From contig NZ_JAFBDR010000018.1 of assembly GCF_016908325.1 (NCBI RefSeq), forward strand, positions 31,128 through 95,127: 64,000 nt of DNA. Reading direction: 5' to 3'. This DNA comes from Aquibacillus albus. GTDB lineage: Bacteria > Bacillota > Bacilli > Bacillales > Amphibacillaceae. Position 1 is the first letter of the stretch; every line of letters starts with the position of its first letter. The notes beneath the pieces are model-generated. The model did no database searches. It saw nothing but the letters and a program-made list of their open reading frames with translations, and was not told the DNA's origin. The translations under genes were made by a program, and so were the position numbers. Shown piece after piece: positions 11,654 to 22,268 of the stretch.

Positions 11654-13030
11654 ATGGAAACTGATACGATAGCTGCAATATCGACACCGGTTGGTGAGGG
11701 AGCAATTGCTATTGTGAGATTAAGTGGTGAGGATGCTATTCCTATTACAAATAAATTATTTAAAGGAAATGATTTAAAGACTGTTGATTCCCATACAATT
11801 CATTATGGAAAAATTGTCGATCCTACTACCAACGAAATAGCTGAAGAAGTAATGGTCACTATAATGAGAGGACCTAGAACATTTACAAGGGAAGATGTCG
11901 TTGAAATCAATTGTCATGGGGGACTAGCTTCCGTTAATCGATTGTTAGAGCTGGTTTTATCTGAAGGTGCAAGATTGGCGGAACCTGGTGAATTTACAAA
12001 AAGAGCATTTTTGAATGGAAGAATTGATTTATCTCAGGCAGAAGCAGTGATGGACTTAATTCGAGCAAAAACGGACAAAGCGATGAATGTTGCCCTGAAA
12101 CAGATGGATGGACATCTTTCAAACTTGATACAAACATTAAGGCAACAGCTATTAGAAACAGTTGCACATGTAGAAGTAAATATAGATTATCCAGAGTATG
12201 ACGACGTAGAGGAAATGTCTCATCAAATGTTGATTGAAAAAACAACGGAAGTGAAGAGTGAAATAGAAAGACTATTACAAATGGCAAAACAGGGAAAAAT
12301 ATTAAGAGAAGGTTTAGCTACAGCAATTATTGGAAGACCAAATGTAGGAAAGTCTTCCTTGATGAATGCATTAGTTCATGAAAATAAAGCAATTGTAACG
12401 GATATACCTGGTACAACTAGAGATGTGATTGAGGAATATGTCAATATAAGAGGGGTACCATTACGCTTAGTAGATACTGCTGGTATAAGAGAAACAGAAG
12501 ATATTGTAGAAAAAATTGGTGTAGAGCGGTCAAGACAAGTGTTGAAGGAATCAGATTTAATTTTACTCGTATTGAATTATGGGGAGCAATTAACAGAAGA
12601 AGATGTCAATTTGTTTAAGGCTGTTGAAGGTTTAGAAGTAATTGTCATTATAAATAAAACGGATTTGGATAAACAAATTGATTTAGAAAAAGTGAAACAA
12701 CTATCCAATAATCGTCCTATCATCACTACAACCTTAATTGAAGATACAGGGATTGATGAATTAGAAAAGGCTATTTCTGACCGATTTTTTGAGGGTGAAT
12801 TGGATGCTGGTGATTTGACTTATGTTTCAAATGTCCGTCATATTCAATTATTAAAACAATCGAAACAATCATTAACTGATGCAATGAATGGAATAGAGCA
12901 GGGGATGCCGATTGATTTGGTGCAAATCGATATAACTAGAACATGGGAGTTGTTAGGTGAAATTATTGGAGACACTGTCCATGAAAGTTTAATTGATCAA
13001 CTGTTTTCACAGTTTTGCTTAGGTAAGTGA
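11654..13030 (+). CDS. mnmE: tRNA modification GTPase MnmE
   Basis: GTPase that, with MnmG, installs the (carboxy)methylaminomethyl group at U34 of certain tRNAs. It is 458 aa from ATG 11654; the alternative GTG at 11639 lies upstream of the GGAGGTG ribosome site and is therefore unlikely. The N-terminus [18 protein letters not shown] is the folate-binding domain. The G domain has [26 protein letters not shown] and NKTD. The C-terminus FSQFCLGK carries the invariant catalytic Cys. It lies upstream of mnmG with a 168-bp gap. Confidence 0.97.
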   Translation: METDTIAAISTPVGEGAIAIVRLSGEDAIPITNKLFKGNDLKTVDSHTIHYGKIVDPTTNEIAEEVMVTIMRGPRTFTREDVVEINCHGGLASVNRLLELVLSEGARLAEPGEFTKRAFLNGRIDLSQAEAVMDLIRAKTDKAMNVALKQMDGHLSNLIQTLRQQLLETVAHVEVNIDYPEYDDVEEMSHQMLIEKTTEVKSEIERLLQMAKQGKILREGLATAIIGRPNVGKSSLMNALVHENKAIVTDIPGTTRDVIEEYVNIRGVPLRLVDTAGIRETEDIVEKIGVERSRQVLKESDLILLVLNYGEQLTEEDVNLFKAVEGLEVIVIINKTDLDKQIDLEKVKQLSNNRPIITTTLIEDTGIDELEKAISDRFFEGELDAGDLTYVSNVRHIQLLKQSKQSLTDAMNGIEQGMPIDLVQIDITRTWELLGEIIGDTVHESLIDQLFSQFCLGK

Positions 13031-13198
13031 GTCAATTTCATCATTACAATATCAAGCCAGATTTCTAAACTAATGGCGATTAATAAGTAGTATGAAATGG
13101 ATGAAAGTAGCATTTATAATTGATAATCAGTGCTATCTATAAGATTATTTTTAGGTGGGAAAGCACTTTTATTTTAGTTTAATAAAGGAGAGAAAAAT

Positions 13199-15088
13199 AT
13201 GACTTACGATGCTGGTCATTATGATGTAATTGTCATTGGTGCAGGTCACGCAGGGGTAGAAGCTGCTTATGCTGCGGCACGTCGGGGAGCTAAAACGTTA
13301 ATATTAACCTTAAATTTAGATATGATAGCATTTATGCCTTGTAATCCATCTATTGGGGGGCCTGCTAAGGGAATTGTCGTTCGTGAAGTAGATGCACTTG
13401 GTGGTTTAATGGGCAAAGTAATCGATAGAACCTACATTCAAATGCGTATGCTTAATACGGGGAAAGGACCTGCTGTGCGAGCATTACGTGCTCAAGCTGA
13501 TAAGCCATTATATATACAAGAGATGAAAAGGATTCTTGAAAAGCAAGAAAATTTAACATTACGACAAGGTATGGTTGAAAAATTAATCGTAGAAGATGGA
13601 GTGTGTAAAGGGGTAGTTACTGAAACGAAGGCAGCTTATTATGCTAAATCAGTAGTAATTACGACTGGTACATTTATGCGTGGAAGAGTAATCATTGGTG
13701 ATTTATCCTATGAAAGTGGTCCAAATAACCAACGAGCTTCTGTTAAATTATCAGAGGATTTAGAGCAGTTAGGTTTTGAACTAGTTCGTTTTAAAACAGG
13801 AACTCCACCTCGTGTGATTAGCCACACGATTGACTATTCCAAAACAGAAATTCAACCGGGTGATGAAGACCCTAGACACTTTTCTTATGAGACAAAAGAA
13901 TCGATCCCAGATCAAATACCTTGCTGGTTAACGTACACGAATGAATTTACACATAAAATCATTGATGAAAACTTAGGATTATCTGCCATGTATTCTGGAA
14001 TGATTAAAGGGACTGGACCACGATATTGTCCATCAATAGAAGATAAAGTAGTAAGGTTTCATGATAAACCGAGACATCAAATCTTCTTAGAGCCTGAGGG
14101 GAGAAATACGGAAGAGGTATATGTTCAAGGTTTGTCAACATCGTTGCCGGAATATGTTCAAAGAGAAATGCTCCGAAGTATTCCTGGGCTTGAGGAATCA
14201 GAAATTATGAGGGCTGGTTATGCTATTGAGTATGATTCTGTTGTTCCGACACAATTGTGGCCTACACTTGAGGTGAAAAAAGTACCAGGATTATTTACTG
14301 CGGGACAAATTAATGGAACCTCCGGCTATGAAGAAGCAGCTGGACAAGGATTAATGGCAGGTATAAATGCAGCTTCAAGAGCACTAGGTAAAGAATCAGT
14401 TATTCTAGATAGGTCTCAAGCATATATAGGAGTTCTTATCGATGATTTAGTTACAAAAGGAACAAATGAACCATATCGATTGTTGACATCTAGAGCAGAA
14501 CATCGCTTATTGCTACGTCATGACAATGCAGATTTACGATTAACTGAAATCGGCTATCAGTCGGGAATGATAGCTGAAGAGCGTTATCAACAATTTTTAG
14601 AAAAGAAACAATTAATTAAAGAAGAAAAAGAGCGGTTAAAAAATGTCATGTTAAAGCCAACGGATGAAGTTCAACAAATTATTGATGAAGCAGGCGGAAC
14701 AAGATTAAAAGAAGCAATTAAAGCAGCTGATTTATTAAAAAGACCAGAAATTAAATACGAAATGATTGAACAACTTTCTCCTTCAGAAAAAGATTTAGAT
14801 TGGGAAGTAAAGGAACAGGTTGAAATCCAAATTAAATACCAAGGCTATATTGATAAGTCCAACCAGCAAGTAGAACGAATGATGAAAATGGAGAGTAAGC
14901 TCATACCTGAAAACATTGATTACGATGATATTAGTGGAATTGCGACAGAGGCAAAAGAAAAATTGAAGCAAGTTCGACCATTATCAGTCGGTCAGGCGTC
15001 AAGAATTTCTGGTGTTAACCCAGCAGACGTTTCCATATTACTCGTCTATATAGAGCAGGGGAGAATAAAAAAAATATCAAATCAATAA
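13199..15088 (+). CDS. mnmG: tRNA uridine-5-carboxymethylaminomethyl modification enzyme MnmG
   Basis: FAD-dependent partner of MnmE in U34 modification (also called GidA). It is 629 aa, normal length. The FAD-binding dinucleotide motif is [10 protein letters not shown] near residue 14, followed by [20 protein letters not shown] with the conserved Cys. [20 protein letters not shown] and the C-terminal [20 protein letters not shown] are characteristic. AGGAGAG precedes the ATG. rsmG follows after 21 bp, suggesting an operon. Confidence 0.97.
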   Translation: MTYDAGHYDVIVIGAGHAGVEAAYAAARRGAKTLILTLNLDMIAFMPCNPSIGGPAKGIVVREVDALGGLMGKVIDRTYIQMRMLNTGKGPAVRALRAQADKPLYIQEMKRILEKQENLTLRQGMVEKLIVEDGVCKGVVTETKAAYYAKSVVITTGTFMRGRVIIGDLSYESGPNNQRASVKLSEDLEQLGFELVRFKTGTPPRVISHTIDYSKTEIQPGDEDPRHFSYETKESIPDQIPCWLTYTNEFTHKIIDENLGLSAMYSGMIKGTGPRYCPSIEDKVVRFHDKPRHQIFLEPEGRNTEEVYVQGLSTSLPEYVQREMLRSIPGLEESEIMRAGYAIEYDSVVPTQLWPTLEVKKVPGLFTAGQINGTSGYEEAAGQGLMAGINAASRALGKESVILDRSQAYIGVLIDDLVTKGTNEPYRLLTSRAEHRLLLRHDNADLRLTEIGYQSGMIAEERYQQFLEKKQLIKEEKERLKNVMLKPTDEVQQIIDEAGGTRLKEAIKAADLLKRPEIKYEMIEQLSPSEKDLDWEVKEQVEIQIKYQGYIDKSNQQVERMMKMESKLIPENIDYDDISGIATEAKEKLKQVRPLSVGQASRISGVNPADVSILLVYIEQGRIKKISNQ

Positions 15089-15109
15089 TGAAGGAAAGGA
15101 ATATTGTAA

Positions 15110-15826
15110 ATGAATGTTACTACCTTTCTAGCTGAGTTAGAAAAAAAAGAAATACAATTATCAGACAGACAAGTGGAACAGTTTGAAAACTATTTTGATA
15201 CACTAGTCGAATGGAATGAAAAAATGAATTTAACGGCTATCACGAATAAGGAAGAAGTTTATATAAAACATTTTTTCGATTCCCTTACAGCTGCTTTCTA
15301 CTTTGACTTTACGAAAGATATAAAACTTTGTGATGTTGGAGCGGGAGCAGGATTTCCTAGTATTCCTTTAAAAATTTGCTTTCCGAATCTAAAAATAACG
15401 ATTGTAGATTCCCTGAAAAAAAGAATCACTTTTTTAAATCACTTAGCTAGTGAATTAGATTTAACTGATGTTGCGTTTTATCATGATCGGGCGGAATTAT
15501 TTGGTCAAAAGGAAAGCTATCGTAATAATTTTGATGTAGTAATGGCACGTGCAGTAGCGAGACTTTCTGTTCTAAGTGAATTGTGTCTACCACTTTGTCA
15601 AACGAATGGGACTTTCATAGCAATGAAAGGTCCGAATCTAGATGAAGAGCTTCGTGCATCAAAATCTGCTATGGAGTTATTAGGTGGTGAGTTGGAAAAG
15701 GTATATACCTTTGATTTACCTGAGGATAACGGAGAACGTAATATTGCAATTATTAATAAAAAAAGAAACACACCAAAAAAATATCCGAGAAAACCAGGAG
15801 TACCTAATAAGAATCCACTAACTTAA
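15110..15826 (+). CDS. rsmG: 16S rRNA (guanine527-N7)-methyltransferase RsmG
   Basis: SAM-dependent methyltransferase (GidB) acting on G527 in the 530 loop of 16S rRNA; loss gives low-level streptomycin resistance in other bacteria. It is 238 aa. The SAM-binding motif [15 protein letters not shown] is near residue 78, with [12 protein letters not shown] and [17 protein letters not shown] further on. The basic C-terminal tail ([20 protein letters not shown]) is usual for the family. It follows mnmG closely and is followed by a strong terminator. Confidence 0.97.
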   Translation: MNVTTFLAELEKKEIQLSDRQVEQFENYFDTLVEWNEKMNLTAITNKEEVYIKHFFDSLTAAFYFDFTKDIKLCDVGAGAGFPSIPLKICFPNLKITIVDSLKKRITFLNHLASELDLTDVAFYHDRAELFGQKESYRNNFDVVMARAVARLSVLSELCLPLCQTNGTFIAMKGPNLDEELRASKSAMELLGGELEKVYTFDLPEDNGERNIAIINKKRNTPKKYPRKPGVPNKNPLT

Positions 15827-15857
15827 AAAATATAAATTAGTCGAAATAATTACTTAA

Positions 15858-15920
15858 GGCGATTATTTCCCACTGCCAATTATTTTTCGAATATGTAGTG
15901 GGGATATTCGCCATTTTTTA
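15858..15920 (+). terminator. Terminator after rsmG
   Basis: A long imperfect stem: GGCGATTATTTCCCACT pairs with AGTGGGGATATTCGCC and is followed by ATTTTTTAAT. Confidence 0.85.
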
Positions 15921-16111
15921 ATAAGAGACTTTTTGACTATACATGTTATATAGGTTAGGCAATGATTTAACTGTAATCAGTAACTTTTTTTGAAATTTAG
16001 CGTTCTTCAATCTTACTCATTATCAAAGATGTATGATAGAATAATAGAAAGGAATTAAAACGTTGACGGAAATGTACGTCAAAAATCCTAATTTATTCGT
16101 TAGTTTTTCTA

Positions 16112-16127
16112 TGTTTCACGTGGAACA
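16112..16127. other. parS site 1 (Spo0J-binding)
   Basis: TGTTTCACGTGGAACA, the 16-bp parS palindrome, upstream of noc. Spo0J loads here and spreads, recruiting SMC and acting with Soj in origin segregation. Confidence 0.95.
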
Positions 16128-16184
16128 TTTTTAATAGATAGAAATATAGAATAATGAGGAACGTTTAAAAGGTGGTGTCTGATT

Positions 16185-17042
16185 ATGTTACACCCATTCA
16201 GCCGAATATTTGGTTTAGGTGATAAGTCAGAGGAAGAAGTAGAACAGGAGTATCATCCAGATGAAGTCATTCAAATTCCTGTTGAACAAATCGAGCCTAA
16301 TAGGTATCAGCCAAGGTCTATTTTCAGCCAAGAAAAAATAGAAGAACTAGCTCAAACGATACATACACATGGTATGATACAGCCAATTGTGGTAAGAAAG
16401 TTGCAACAGGGAAGCAGTGGGTATGAATTGATTGCAGGGGAGCGAAGGTGGAGAGCTGTCCAATTTTTAGGTTGGAACAATGTCCCAGCAATTATTCGTG
16501 ATATGAATGAGGCTGAAACAGCTTCTGTTGCATTAATAGAAAATTTACAAAGAGAAGAACTAACGGTAATTGAAGAAGCAATGGCTTATGCTAAATTATT
16601 AGATATTCACGGTTTGACACAAGAAGCTTTAGCACAGCGACTTGGAAAAAGTCAGTCAACAATAGCGAATAAAATGCGTTTGTTAAAGCTTCCTGAAAAG
16701 GTCCAAATGGCTGTTTTAGAAAAAAAGATTACGGAACGTCATGCAAGAGCACTCATTGTATTAAAGGATCCAGAAAAACAAGAAAAAATTCTTGAAGAGA
16801 TTCTTGAAAAAGATTTAAATGTAAAGCAGACAGAGGATAGAATAGCAAAACTATTTGAAAAAAAGGTAATACAAAAGAAACCGAAGTTAAAAGGTATTAA
16901 CAAAGATATGAGAATTGCTATGAATACGATTCGTCAATCATTGAGTATGGTTAGTGATACGGGAATAGATTTGGAAACAGATGAACAAGACTATGATGAC
17001 TATTATCAAATAACAATTAAAATACCAAAGAAAAAATCATAA
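16185..17042 (+). CDS. noc: Nucleoid occlusion protein Noc
   Basis: ParB-family CTP-dependent DNA-binding protein that blocks division over the nucleoid. It is 285 aa. The N-terminal segment [14 protein letters not shown] is the membrane-targeting amphipathic region. The ParB-type core has [22 protein letters not shown] and [19 protein letters not shown], followed by a helix-turn-helix ([19 protein letters not shown]). It is closely related to Spo0J encoded 1 kb downstream; the position before soj and the longer N-terminus identify Noc. No Noc-binding consensus was seen in this window. Confidence 0.93.
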   Translation: MLHPFSRIFGLGDKSEEEVEQEYHPDEVIQIPVEQIEPNRYQPRSIFSQEKIEELAQTIHTHGMIQPIVVRKLQQGSSGYELIAGERRWRAVQFLGWNNVPAIIRDMNEAETASVALIENLQREELTVIEEAMAYAKLLDIHGLTQEALAQRLGKSQSTIANKMRLLKLPEKVQMAVLEKKITERHARALIVLKDPEKQEKILEEILEKDLNVKQTEDRIAKLFEKKVIQKKPKLKGINKDMRIAMNTIRQSLSMVSDTGIDLETDEQDYDDYYQITIKIPKKKS

Positions 17043-17052
17043 TAGATTTTGC

Positions 17053-17084
17053 TTCCCATCTTAATGTTAGATGGGAATTTTTTG
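17053..17084 (+). terminator. Terminator after noc
   Basis: TTCCCATCT and AGATGGGAA around TAATGTT, followed by TTTTTT. Confidence 0.9.
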
Positions 17085-17246
17085 CACGTTTATTACGTCC
17101 GTTCAATTATACAAATTCAATAATTGGCAGCGGAAAAGGATAACTCATATTAAGTTTTTATTACCAAATGTGTGAAATACAATTCATATGCGAAAAAAAA
17201 TGATAAAATAGAGTTTATAGAGTTTTAGAAGTAGGTAGGTGACACC

Positions 17247-18029
17247 ATGGGAAAAGTTATCGCCATTGCAAACCAAAAAGGTGGCGTAGGGAAAACTACA
17301 TCCGCAGTTAATTTGAGCGCTTGTATTGCATATTTAAACCATCGAGTATTACTTGTGGATATCGATCCACAGGGAAATGCAACAAGTGGTGTAGGAATAA
17401 ACAAAGCTGATGTTGATCAATGTATCTATAATGTTCTTGTTGAAGATACAGAAGCAAAAAAAGTGTGTATTCCTACAGCTGTGGAAAATTTGGATGTAAT
17501 ACCAGCAACCATTCAACTAGCTGGTGCTGAGATAGAATTAGTACCAACTATATCTAGAGAAGTCCGCTTAAAGAAAGCAATTGATAGTGTGAAGGATGAT
17601 TACGATTTTGTAATCATAGATTGCCCTCCTTCCCTTGGTTTATTAACGATTAATTCATTAACTGCATCTGATTCTGTTTTAATACCAGTTCAGTGTGAGT
17701 ATTATGCGCTTGAAGGTTTAAGTCAGTTATTGAACACGATTCGTCTCGTTCAAAAACATTTGAATAAACAGTTAATGATCGAAGGTGTATTATTAACGAT
17801 GCTGGATGCTAGGACAAACTTAGGAATCCAAGTTATCGAAGAAGTAAAAAAATACTTTCAAGATAAAGTATATCAATCTGTGGTTCCAAGAAATATAAGG
17901 CTTGGAGAGGCGCCGAGTCATGGGCAACCAATTATTCTTTATGATCCGAAATCTCGAGGCGCAGAAGTTTATCTAGACTTAGCAAAGGAAGTGATCGCGA
18001 ATGGCGAGAGGGTTGGGGAAAGGTATTAA
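17247..18029 (+). CDS. soj: Chromosome partitioning ATPase Soj (ParA)
   Basis: ParA-type ATPase that binds DNA as an ATP dimer, is stimulated by Spo0J, and modulates DnaA. It is 260 aa. The deviant Walker A is KGGVGKTT near residue 11, the A' motif is LLVDIDPQGNATS, and Walker B is FVIIDCPPSLGLLTIN. The C-terminus overlaps spo0J by 29 bp in another frame, indicating translational coupling. The start is ATG 17247 with a GTAGGTGA site. Confidence 0.97.
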   Translation: MGKVIAIANQKGGVGKTTSAVNLSACIAYLNHRVLLVDIDPQGNATSGVGINKADVDQCIYNVLVEDTEAKKVCIPTAVENLDVIPATIQLAGAEIELVPTISREVRLKKAIDSVKDDYDFVIIDCPPSLGLLTINSLTASDSVLIPVQCEYYALEGLSQLLNTIRLVQKHLNKQLMIEGVLLTMLDARTNLGIQVIEEVKKYFQDKVYQSVVPRNIRLGEAPSHGQPIILYDPKSRGAEVYLDLAKEVIANGERVGERY

Positions 18030-18840
18030 TGCTTTTTTTCCTGAGTTAGATACGAATGGTGATGAATCTGTTCAAGAGATTTCTATTAAAGAATGTCGAC
18101 CAAACCCTTATCAACCAAGAAAAACGTTTCACGCTGATGCAATTGAGGAACTTAAAGAATCCATTTTACAGCATGGTATTTTACAACCTTTAATTGTAAG
18201 GAAAAGTATTAAGGGGTTTGAAATTGTTGTTGGGGAAAGAAGATTTCGTGCAGCGAAAGAGGCTGGACTAACGACAGTTCCAGTCATAATAAAAGATTTG
18301 TCTGATGGAAAAATGATGGAATTAGCGCTATTAGAAAATCTTCAAAGAGAAGACTTAACTCCGATAGAAGAGGCATATGCTTATTCCAATTTAATGAGAG
18401 AATTAAAAGTAACTCAGGAAGAATTAGCAAAAAGACTTGGAAAGAGTAGATCACATATCGCAAACATTGTGAGGCTTTTAACGTTACCAGAAAAAATTAG
18501 TGCTTTGATTAATAATGGTGAGTTGTCTATGGGGCATGGAAGAGCACTTCTGGGTTTAAAAGATAAAGAAAAGTTAATACCACTAGTGGATAAGGTAAGA
18601 AAAGAAGGAATGAATGTTAGGCAATTAGAAAAGCTTATTGTTCAGTTAAATGAAAACTCTGCAACACAATCCAAAAAACAACCTCCGAAAAAAGACATCT
18701 TTTTGGCTGAAAGAGAAAGTAAGTTACAAGATTATCTTGGAACAGGCGTAACGATTCATAAAGGCAAACGAAAAGGAAAGATTGAAATTGAGTTCTTTTC
18801 GGATGATGATTTAGATCGTATCCTTAATATGTTTAAGTAA
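18001..18840 (+). CDS. spo0J: Chromosome partitioning protein Spo0J (ParB)
   Basis: CTPase DNA clamp that loads at parS and spreads; needed for origin segregation and, through Soj, for sporulation control. It is 279 aa, with the start MARGLGKGINAFFPEL carrying the LG-x-LG-type motif that stimulates Soj ATPase. The ParB/Srx core contains CRPNPYQPRKTF, VVGERRFRAAKEAG and LALLENLQREDLTPIEEA, then a helix-turn-helix (RLGKSRSHIANIVRLLTLP) and a C-terminal dimerisation domain. A parS site lies 62 bp after the stop codon. Confidence 0.97.
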   Translation: MARGLGKGINAFFPELDTNGDESVQEISIKECRPNPYQPRKTFHADAIEELKESILQHGILQPLIVRKSIKGFEIVVGERRFRAAKEAGLTTVPVIIKDLSDGKMMELALLENLQREDLTPIEEAYAYSNLMRELKVTQEELAKRLGKSRSHIANIVRLLTLPEKISALINNGELSMGHGRALLGLKDKEKLIPLVDKVRKEGMNVRQLEKLIVQLNENSATQSKKQPPKKDIFLAERESKLQDYLGTGVTIHKGKRKGKIEIEFFSDDDLDRILNMFK

Positions 18841-18845
18841 CGGTT

Positions 18846-18889
18846 AAAGTCTGATAAAAGGGGAAAGTTATCCTTTGTCAGACTTTTTA
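18846..18889 (+). terminator. Terminator after spo0J
   Basis: AAAGTCTGATAAAAGG and CCTTTGTCAGACTTT form a stem followed by a T-rich tail. Confidence 0.85.
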
Positions 18890-18901
18890 TTTGATAGTAA
18901 A

Positions 18902-18917
18902 TGTTTCACGTGGAACA
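18902..18917. other. parS site 2
   Basis: TGTTTCACGTGGAACA, identical to parS site 1, just downstream of spo0J. Confidence 0.95.
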
Positions 18918-18965
18918 TTTACAATGCAACAATAAGAATAAAACAAAAGGTATGGAGATGTCGTA

Positions 18966-19670
18966 ATGGTACTACTAGGCACATTAGTTAACGGTATATG
19001 TATAATTATTGGTACAATCATCGGTTTATTTTTTACAAAAATTCCTGAACGTCACAAAGAAACAATCATGAATGGTATAGGGCTAGCGGTTGTATTAATT
19101 GGATTGCAAATGGCTTTGAAAACAGAAAATATTGTTATTGTACTTCTTAGTTTGTTAACAGGTGCAATTTTAGGTGAAACATTAAATTTAGAAACGAAAC
19201 TAAATAATCTTGGTAATTGGATTGAGTCAAAAGTAAAAACAAAAAATGAAAGTACAATTTCCCAAGGCTTTATAACTGCAACACTAGTTTTTTGTATTGG
19301 AGCTATGTCAGTTATTGGTGCGTTAGATGGTGGTTTGAGGAATGATCATGAAGTATTAATAACAAAAGCTTTTCTAGATGGATTCGTCTCACTAGTATTA
19401 ACGACAACATTGGGGATTGGCGTTTTATTTTCTGTTATTCCAGTTGTCATGTATCAAGGTACAATTGCATTGTTAGCCACACAAATAGAGCGGTGGTTAC
19501 CAGAATCGTTTTTGAATCAATTTATATTAGAAATGACAGCAACTGGTGGCTTATTAATTGTTGCGATAGGTTTAAATATATTGAATGTAACAAAAATACG
19601 AATTGCTAATCTATTGCCTTCGTTATTGATGGTTGCTATTATTGTTTTTTTATATCAATTATATGTGTGA
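18966..19670 (+). CDS. DUF554 integral membrane protein
   Basis: 234-aa hydrophobic protein of the DUF554 (YqgA/YdfK-like) family, whose biochemical function is not established. About seven membrane segments are visible, starting MVLLGTLVNGICIIIGTIIG. The conserved loop GAMSVIGALDGGLRNDHEVL is followed by KAFLDGFVSLVLTTTLGIGV, both typical of the family. B. subtilis has such a gene next to the spo0J region. It stands alone between parS 2 and a repeat element. Confidence 0.85.
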   Translation: MVLLGTLVNGICIIIGTIIGLFFTKIPERHKETIMNGIGLAVVLIGLQMALKTENIVIVLLSLLTGAILGETLNLETKLNNLGNWIESKVKTKNESTISQGFITATLVFCIGAMSVIGALDGGLRNDHEVLITKAFLDGFVSLVLTTTLGIGVLFSVIPVVMYQGTIALLATQIERWLPESFLNQFILEMTATGGLLIVAIGLNILNVTKIRIANLLPSLLMVAIIVFLYQLYV

Positions 19671-19827
19671 TAAGGATAAATGGAGGCAATAAAGTTCGTT
19701 TATTATAATTAAAATGGTACTTAAATAGTCGACGAAAAGTGTTTGGCATCAAGCTCTTTTCGTTTTTATTTTGCCTGTTTGCTAAAAATACTGTTTTTTT
19801 AAAAAATCACCCTAATTTCAAAGAACA

Positions 19828-19927
19828 ATAATGCGCAATAACAGATTAATGCGACTTAGTGAGAGCTTTGAATATCGCTGGGGAATGCGAGGTGTATTTC
19901 GTGAAGCGGTATGTTATAGCGCATTAT
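19828..19927. repeat. Intergenic palindromic repeat, copy B (ATAATGCGCAA-ended family)
   Basis: ATAATGCGCAATAAC at 19828-19842 is matched by its inverted partner GTTATAGCGCATTAT at 19913-19927 (14 of 15 positions). Just beyond comes GTGTCAGCTG, as in copy C (GTGTCAACTG). The interior GGTGTATTTCGTGAAGCG is related to AGTGTATTTCCGGAGCG of copy C. This is the shortest copy of the family. Confidence 0.7.
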
Positions 19928-19955
19928 GTGTCAGCTGTCTATTAAAAAACATCTT

Positions 19956-20582
19956 TTAAATAGAAGACGAGCGTTGACCATCATGAGCTATTATATTAGT
20001 AGAGGGGGAGGGTGCAATTTGTTCTGATAATTGATGATCTAACAGATAAAATGCACTAGAAATTTTTCGTGCCATCTGCATAACAAGACTTAATCTAGTA
20101 TTTTGTAGTACAAAAAACTCCATATAACCACTCACATTAACAACCCCCGAAATATGAACATCTCCAACTTTAGGTAAGTCTTTATTTAATGCTTTCCCAG
20201 GCTGTATTGGACCAGGTGCAGTTATGACAGATCCAATTGATTTTACACGACCTAGACATGCGTCAACTGCAATAATAAAGGGATTATCAAAACTAGAATG
20301 AATAGCTTGTAAATGATTTTGTAGATTTGTAGCATGTATAGGTTCATCTAACGTTCCATATACATGTAAATGTTTATGTGGAAACTCAGAAAGAAAAGTT
20401 CCAGTCATTGGACCAAGAGAATCCCCAGTAGACCGATCTGTGCCAATACAAAGGATTATTATTTGAATAGAATTGTTTGGAATCAAACTTAATAAACTCT
20501 TACTGAGTTTAGTTTCCATCATCGGTTCATCAAAATTGTATCGGTACTCGTTTTTTTGAGAAAATTTTCGTTTTAGATTCAT
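19956..20582 (-). CDS. yyaC: YyaC, spore-associated DUF1256 protein
   Basis: 208-aa protein of the YyaC family, restricted to spore formers and related in fold to the germination protease GPR; its activity is not well defined. Family segments are IILCIGTDRSTGDSLGPMTG, VYGTLDEPIHATNL, FIIAVDACLGRVKSIGSV and KVGDVHISGVVNVSGYMEF. The start ATG 20582 follows a GGAGGAT site. B. subtilis yyaC is also near spo0J and is expressed during sporulation. It is divergent from the next gene. Confidence 0.9.
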   Translation of the reverse strand: MNLKRKFSQKNEYRYNFDEPMMETKLSKSLLSLIPNNSIQIIILCIGTDRSTGDSLGPMTGTFLSEFPHKHLHVYGTLDEPIHATNLQNHLQAIHSSFDNPFIIAVDACLGRVKSIGSVITAPGPIQPGKALNKDLPKVGDVHISGVVNVSGYMEFFVLQNTRLSLVMQMARKISSAFYLLDHQLSEQIAPSPSTNIIAHDGQRSSSI

Positions 20583-20674
20583 AGCTTATCCTCCACAATC
20601 ATATTGGTATAAGTATACGAACTTTTTAGTCATTCTATACATCAATAGAAAAATAGAAATTTGGAGGATACACT

Positions 20675-21694
20675 ATGTGGAAATCAGGAATTAAGTGGAT
20701 GTTTTTAATTATTGGAACTACAATAGGAGCAGGTTATGCTTCAGGTAGGGAACTATGGCAGTTTTTTGGGAGTGAAAGTGGACTAGCTATTATGTTATTT
20801 GCTTTCCTGTTTTCCTTATCCTGTAATGTCATATTATTAATCAGTTATAAAAATAAAACATCACATTATCTGCCTGTTCTACGAGAACTCGTCGGAAATA
20901 AATTGTCTTATCTTTATGACGGAATGATTGTTGTGTATTTGTTTTCAACAACAGTTATTATGTTGGCTGGTAGCGGTGCCACACTTGAAGCGTTTCATTT
21001 TCCAAATTGGTGGGGGATAACGGTTATTTGTATACCATTAATTCTCGTATTTGTTTGGGATATTAATGGTGTTTTATCATTAAATAGCTTTATTTTACCA
21101 TTATTAATTTTAGGTTTATTAAGCATTCTATTAATTTTTTCTTTTCAACAAGAGCTTTCGTTTATACCGGATTTAGCCCACCAAAGAAATTGGACAGCTG
21201 CACTTCCATTTACCGCTCTTAATATTTTGCCGCTTGTTGCTGTTTTAGGGGCAATCGGGAGTGAAATGAGAGGGAAGGGAGAAATATGGGTTGCAAGTAT
21301 AGGGAGTGGATTAATTCTTGGATCTATCTCATATATATACAATAATAGTCTAATTCAAATTTCTGAAGAAGTTTTGTTATATGAGATACCGTTATTCGCA
21401 ATTCTAAGACATTATCCATACATCATGTTTCTATTTATTTCTATCCTACTGTGGCTAGCCATTTTCACAACAGCCGTATCAGGGACATTAGGATTAGTAA
21501 CAAGGTTTAGGCAAAAATTAAATCTTCCTTTATGGATGCTTGCATTTTTTACTATACTAATTATGCTACCATTAACAAGAATAGGGTTTTCTACTTTAAT
21601 TGAGTATTTATATCCTTTATATGGATTGTTAAATTTATATGTTCTTTCATCAATCATTTTATATCCAATTATAAATCGATACAAAACGGATTAA
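20675..21694 (+). CDS. YkvI-like multi-spanning membrane protein
   Basis: 339-aa hydrophobic protein with about ten membrane segments, matching the YkvI family of putative transporters in the amino acid transporter superfamily. The N-terminal segment MFLIIGTTIGAGYASGREL carries the unwound-helix glycine motif (TIGAGYASG) typical of LeuT-fold carriers. Substrate is unknown. TTGGAGG precedes ATG 20675. It is transcribed divergently from yyaC. Confidence 0.75.
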   Translation: MWKSGIKWMFLIIGTTIGAGYASGRELWQFFGSESGLAIMLFAFLFSLSCNVILLISYKNKTSHYLPVLRELVGNKLSYLYDGMIVVYLFSTTVIMLAGSGATLEAFHFPNWWGITVICIPLILVFVWDINGVLSLNSFILPLLILGLLSILLIFSFQQELSFIPDLAHQRNWTAALPFTALNILPLVAVLGAIGSEMRGKGEIWVASIGSGLILGSISYIYNNSLIQISEEVLLYEIPLFAILRHYPYIMFLFISILLWLAIFTTAVSGTLGLVTRFRQKLNLPLWMLAFFTILIMLPLTRIGFSTLIEYLYPLYGLLNLYVLSSIILYPIINRYKTD

Positions 21695-21848
21695 TAAATG
21701 ATAGAATATGAATAGTAGGATTAGCCGAGTAGTTTTTTGGAAGGGCAAACAGGGAATAAATGTTATGAAGATATAGATATTCCGTTAATACGTGGAGTAA
21801 TGTATTCTAGAGATAATATGGAAAACGAATAGGAAGGGGTAAGTAAGT

Positions 21849-22046
21849 ATGGCAGATAAGGAATATCAATTAAATGATGTAGTACAAATGAAGAAGCCTC
21901 ATCCTTGTGGAGAAAATCGTTGGCGCATCATTCGATTAGGGATGGACATACGCATAAAGTGTGAGGGATGCGAACATAGTGTTCTTATTCCTAGAAAAAA
22001 ATTTGAAAGCAAGTTAAAAAAAGTAATAGAAAAAGCAGAAGGCTAA
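21849..22046 (+). CDS. yyzM: DUF951 protein (YyzM-like)
   Basis: 65-aa basic protein of the DUF951 family: LNDVVQMKKPHPCGENRWRI, RLGMDIRIKCEGCEHSVLIP. The Cys residues (Cys20 and the CEGC pair) suggest a small metal-binding or OB-like fold, which is inference. B. subtilis YyzM sits at the same place just before ychF. Its function is not known. It starts at ATG 21849 and is followed by parS 3 and a terminator. Confidence 0.85.
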   Translation: MADKEYQLNDVVQMKKPHPCGENRWRIIRLGMDIRIKCEGCEHSVLIPRKKFESKLKKVIEKAEG

Positions 22047-22052
22047 GCGTAA

Positions 22053-22068
22053 TGTTCCACGTGAAACA
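22053..22068. other. parS site 3
   Basis: TGTTCCACGTGAAACA, the reverse complement of sites 1 and 2, right after yyzM. Confidence 0.95.
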
Positions 22069-22147
22069 TTATAAAAATTCTTTGTTTTTTAATTACTAAT
22101 CAAGTCTAATAGAAAGAAATGAAAGAATATAACGTAAAAACACTAAA

Positions 22148-22178
22148 AACAAGGGATTTTACCTCCTTGTTTTTTAAT
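22148..22178 (+). terminator. Terminator after yyzM
   Basis: AACAAGG and CCTTGTT around GATTTTACCT, followed by TTTTTAATTT. Confidence 0.8.
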
Positions 22179-22268
22179 TTACATAGCTTGTCATTTCCAA
22201 CAGTTGTCTCTATAATTGGGTATGACTCAACGTTCATATGAATGGTATCCTTAAGGAGTGAAAGTTAA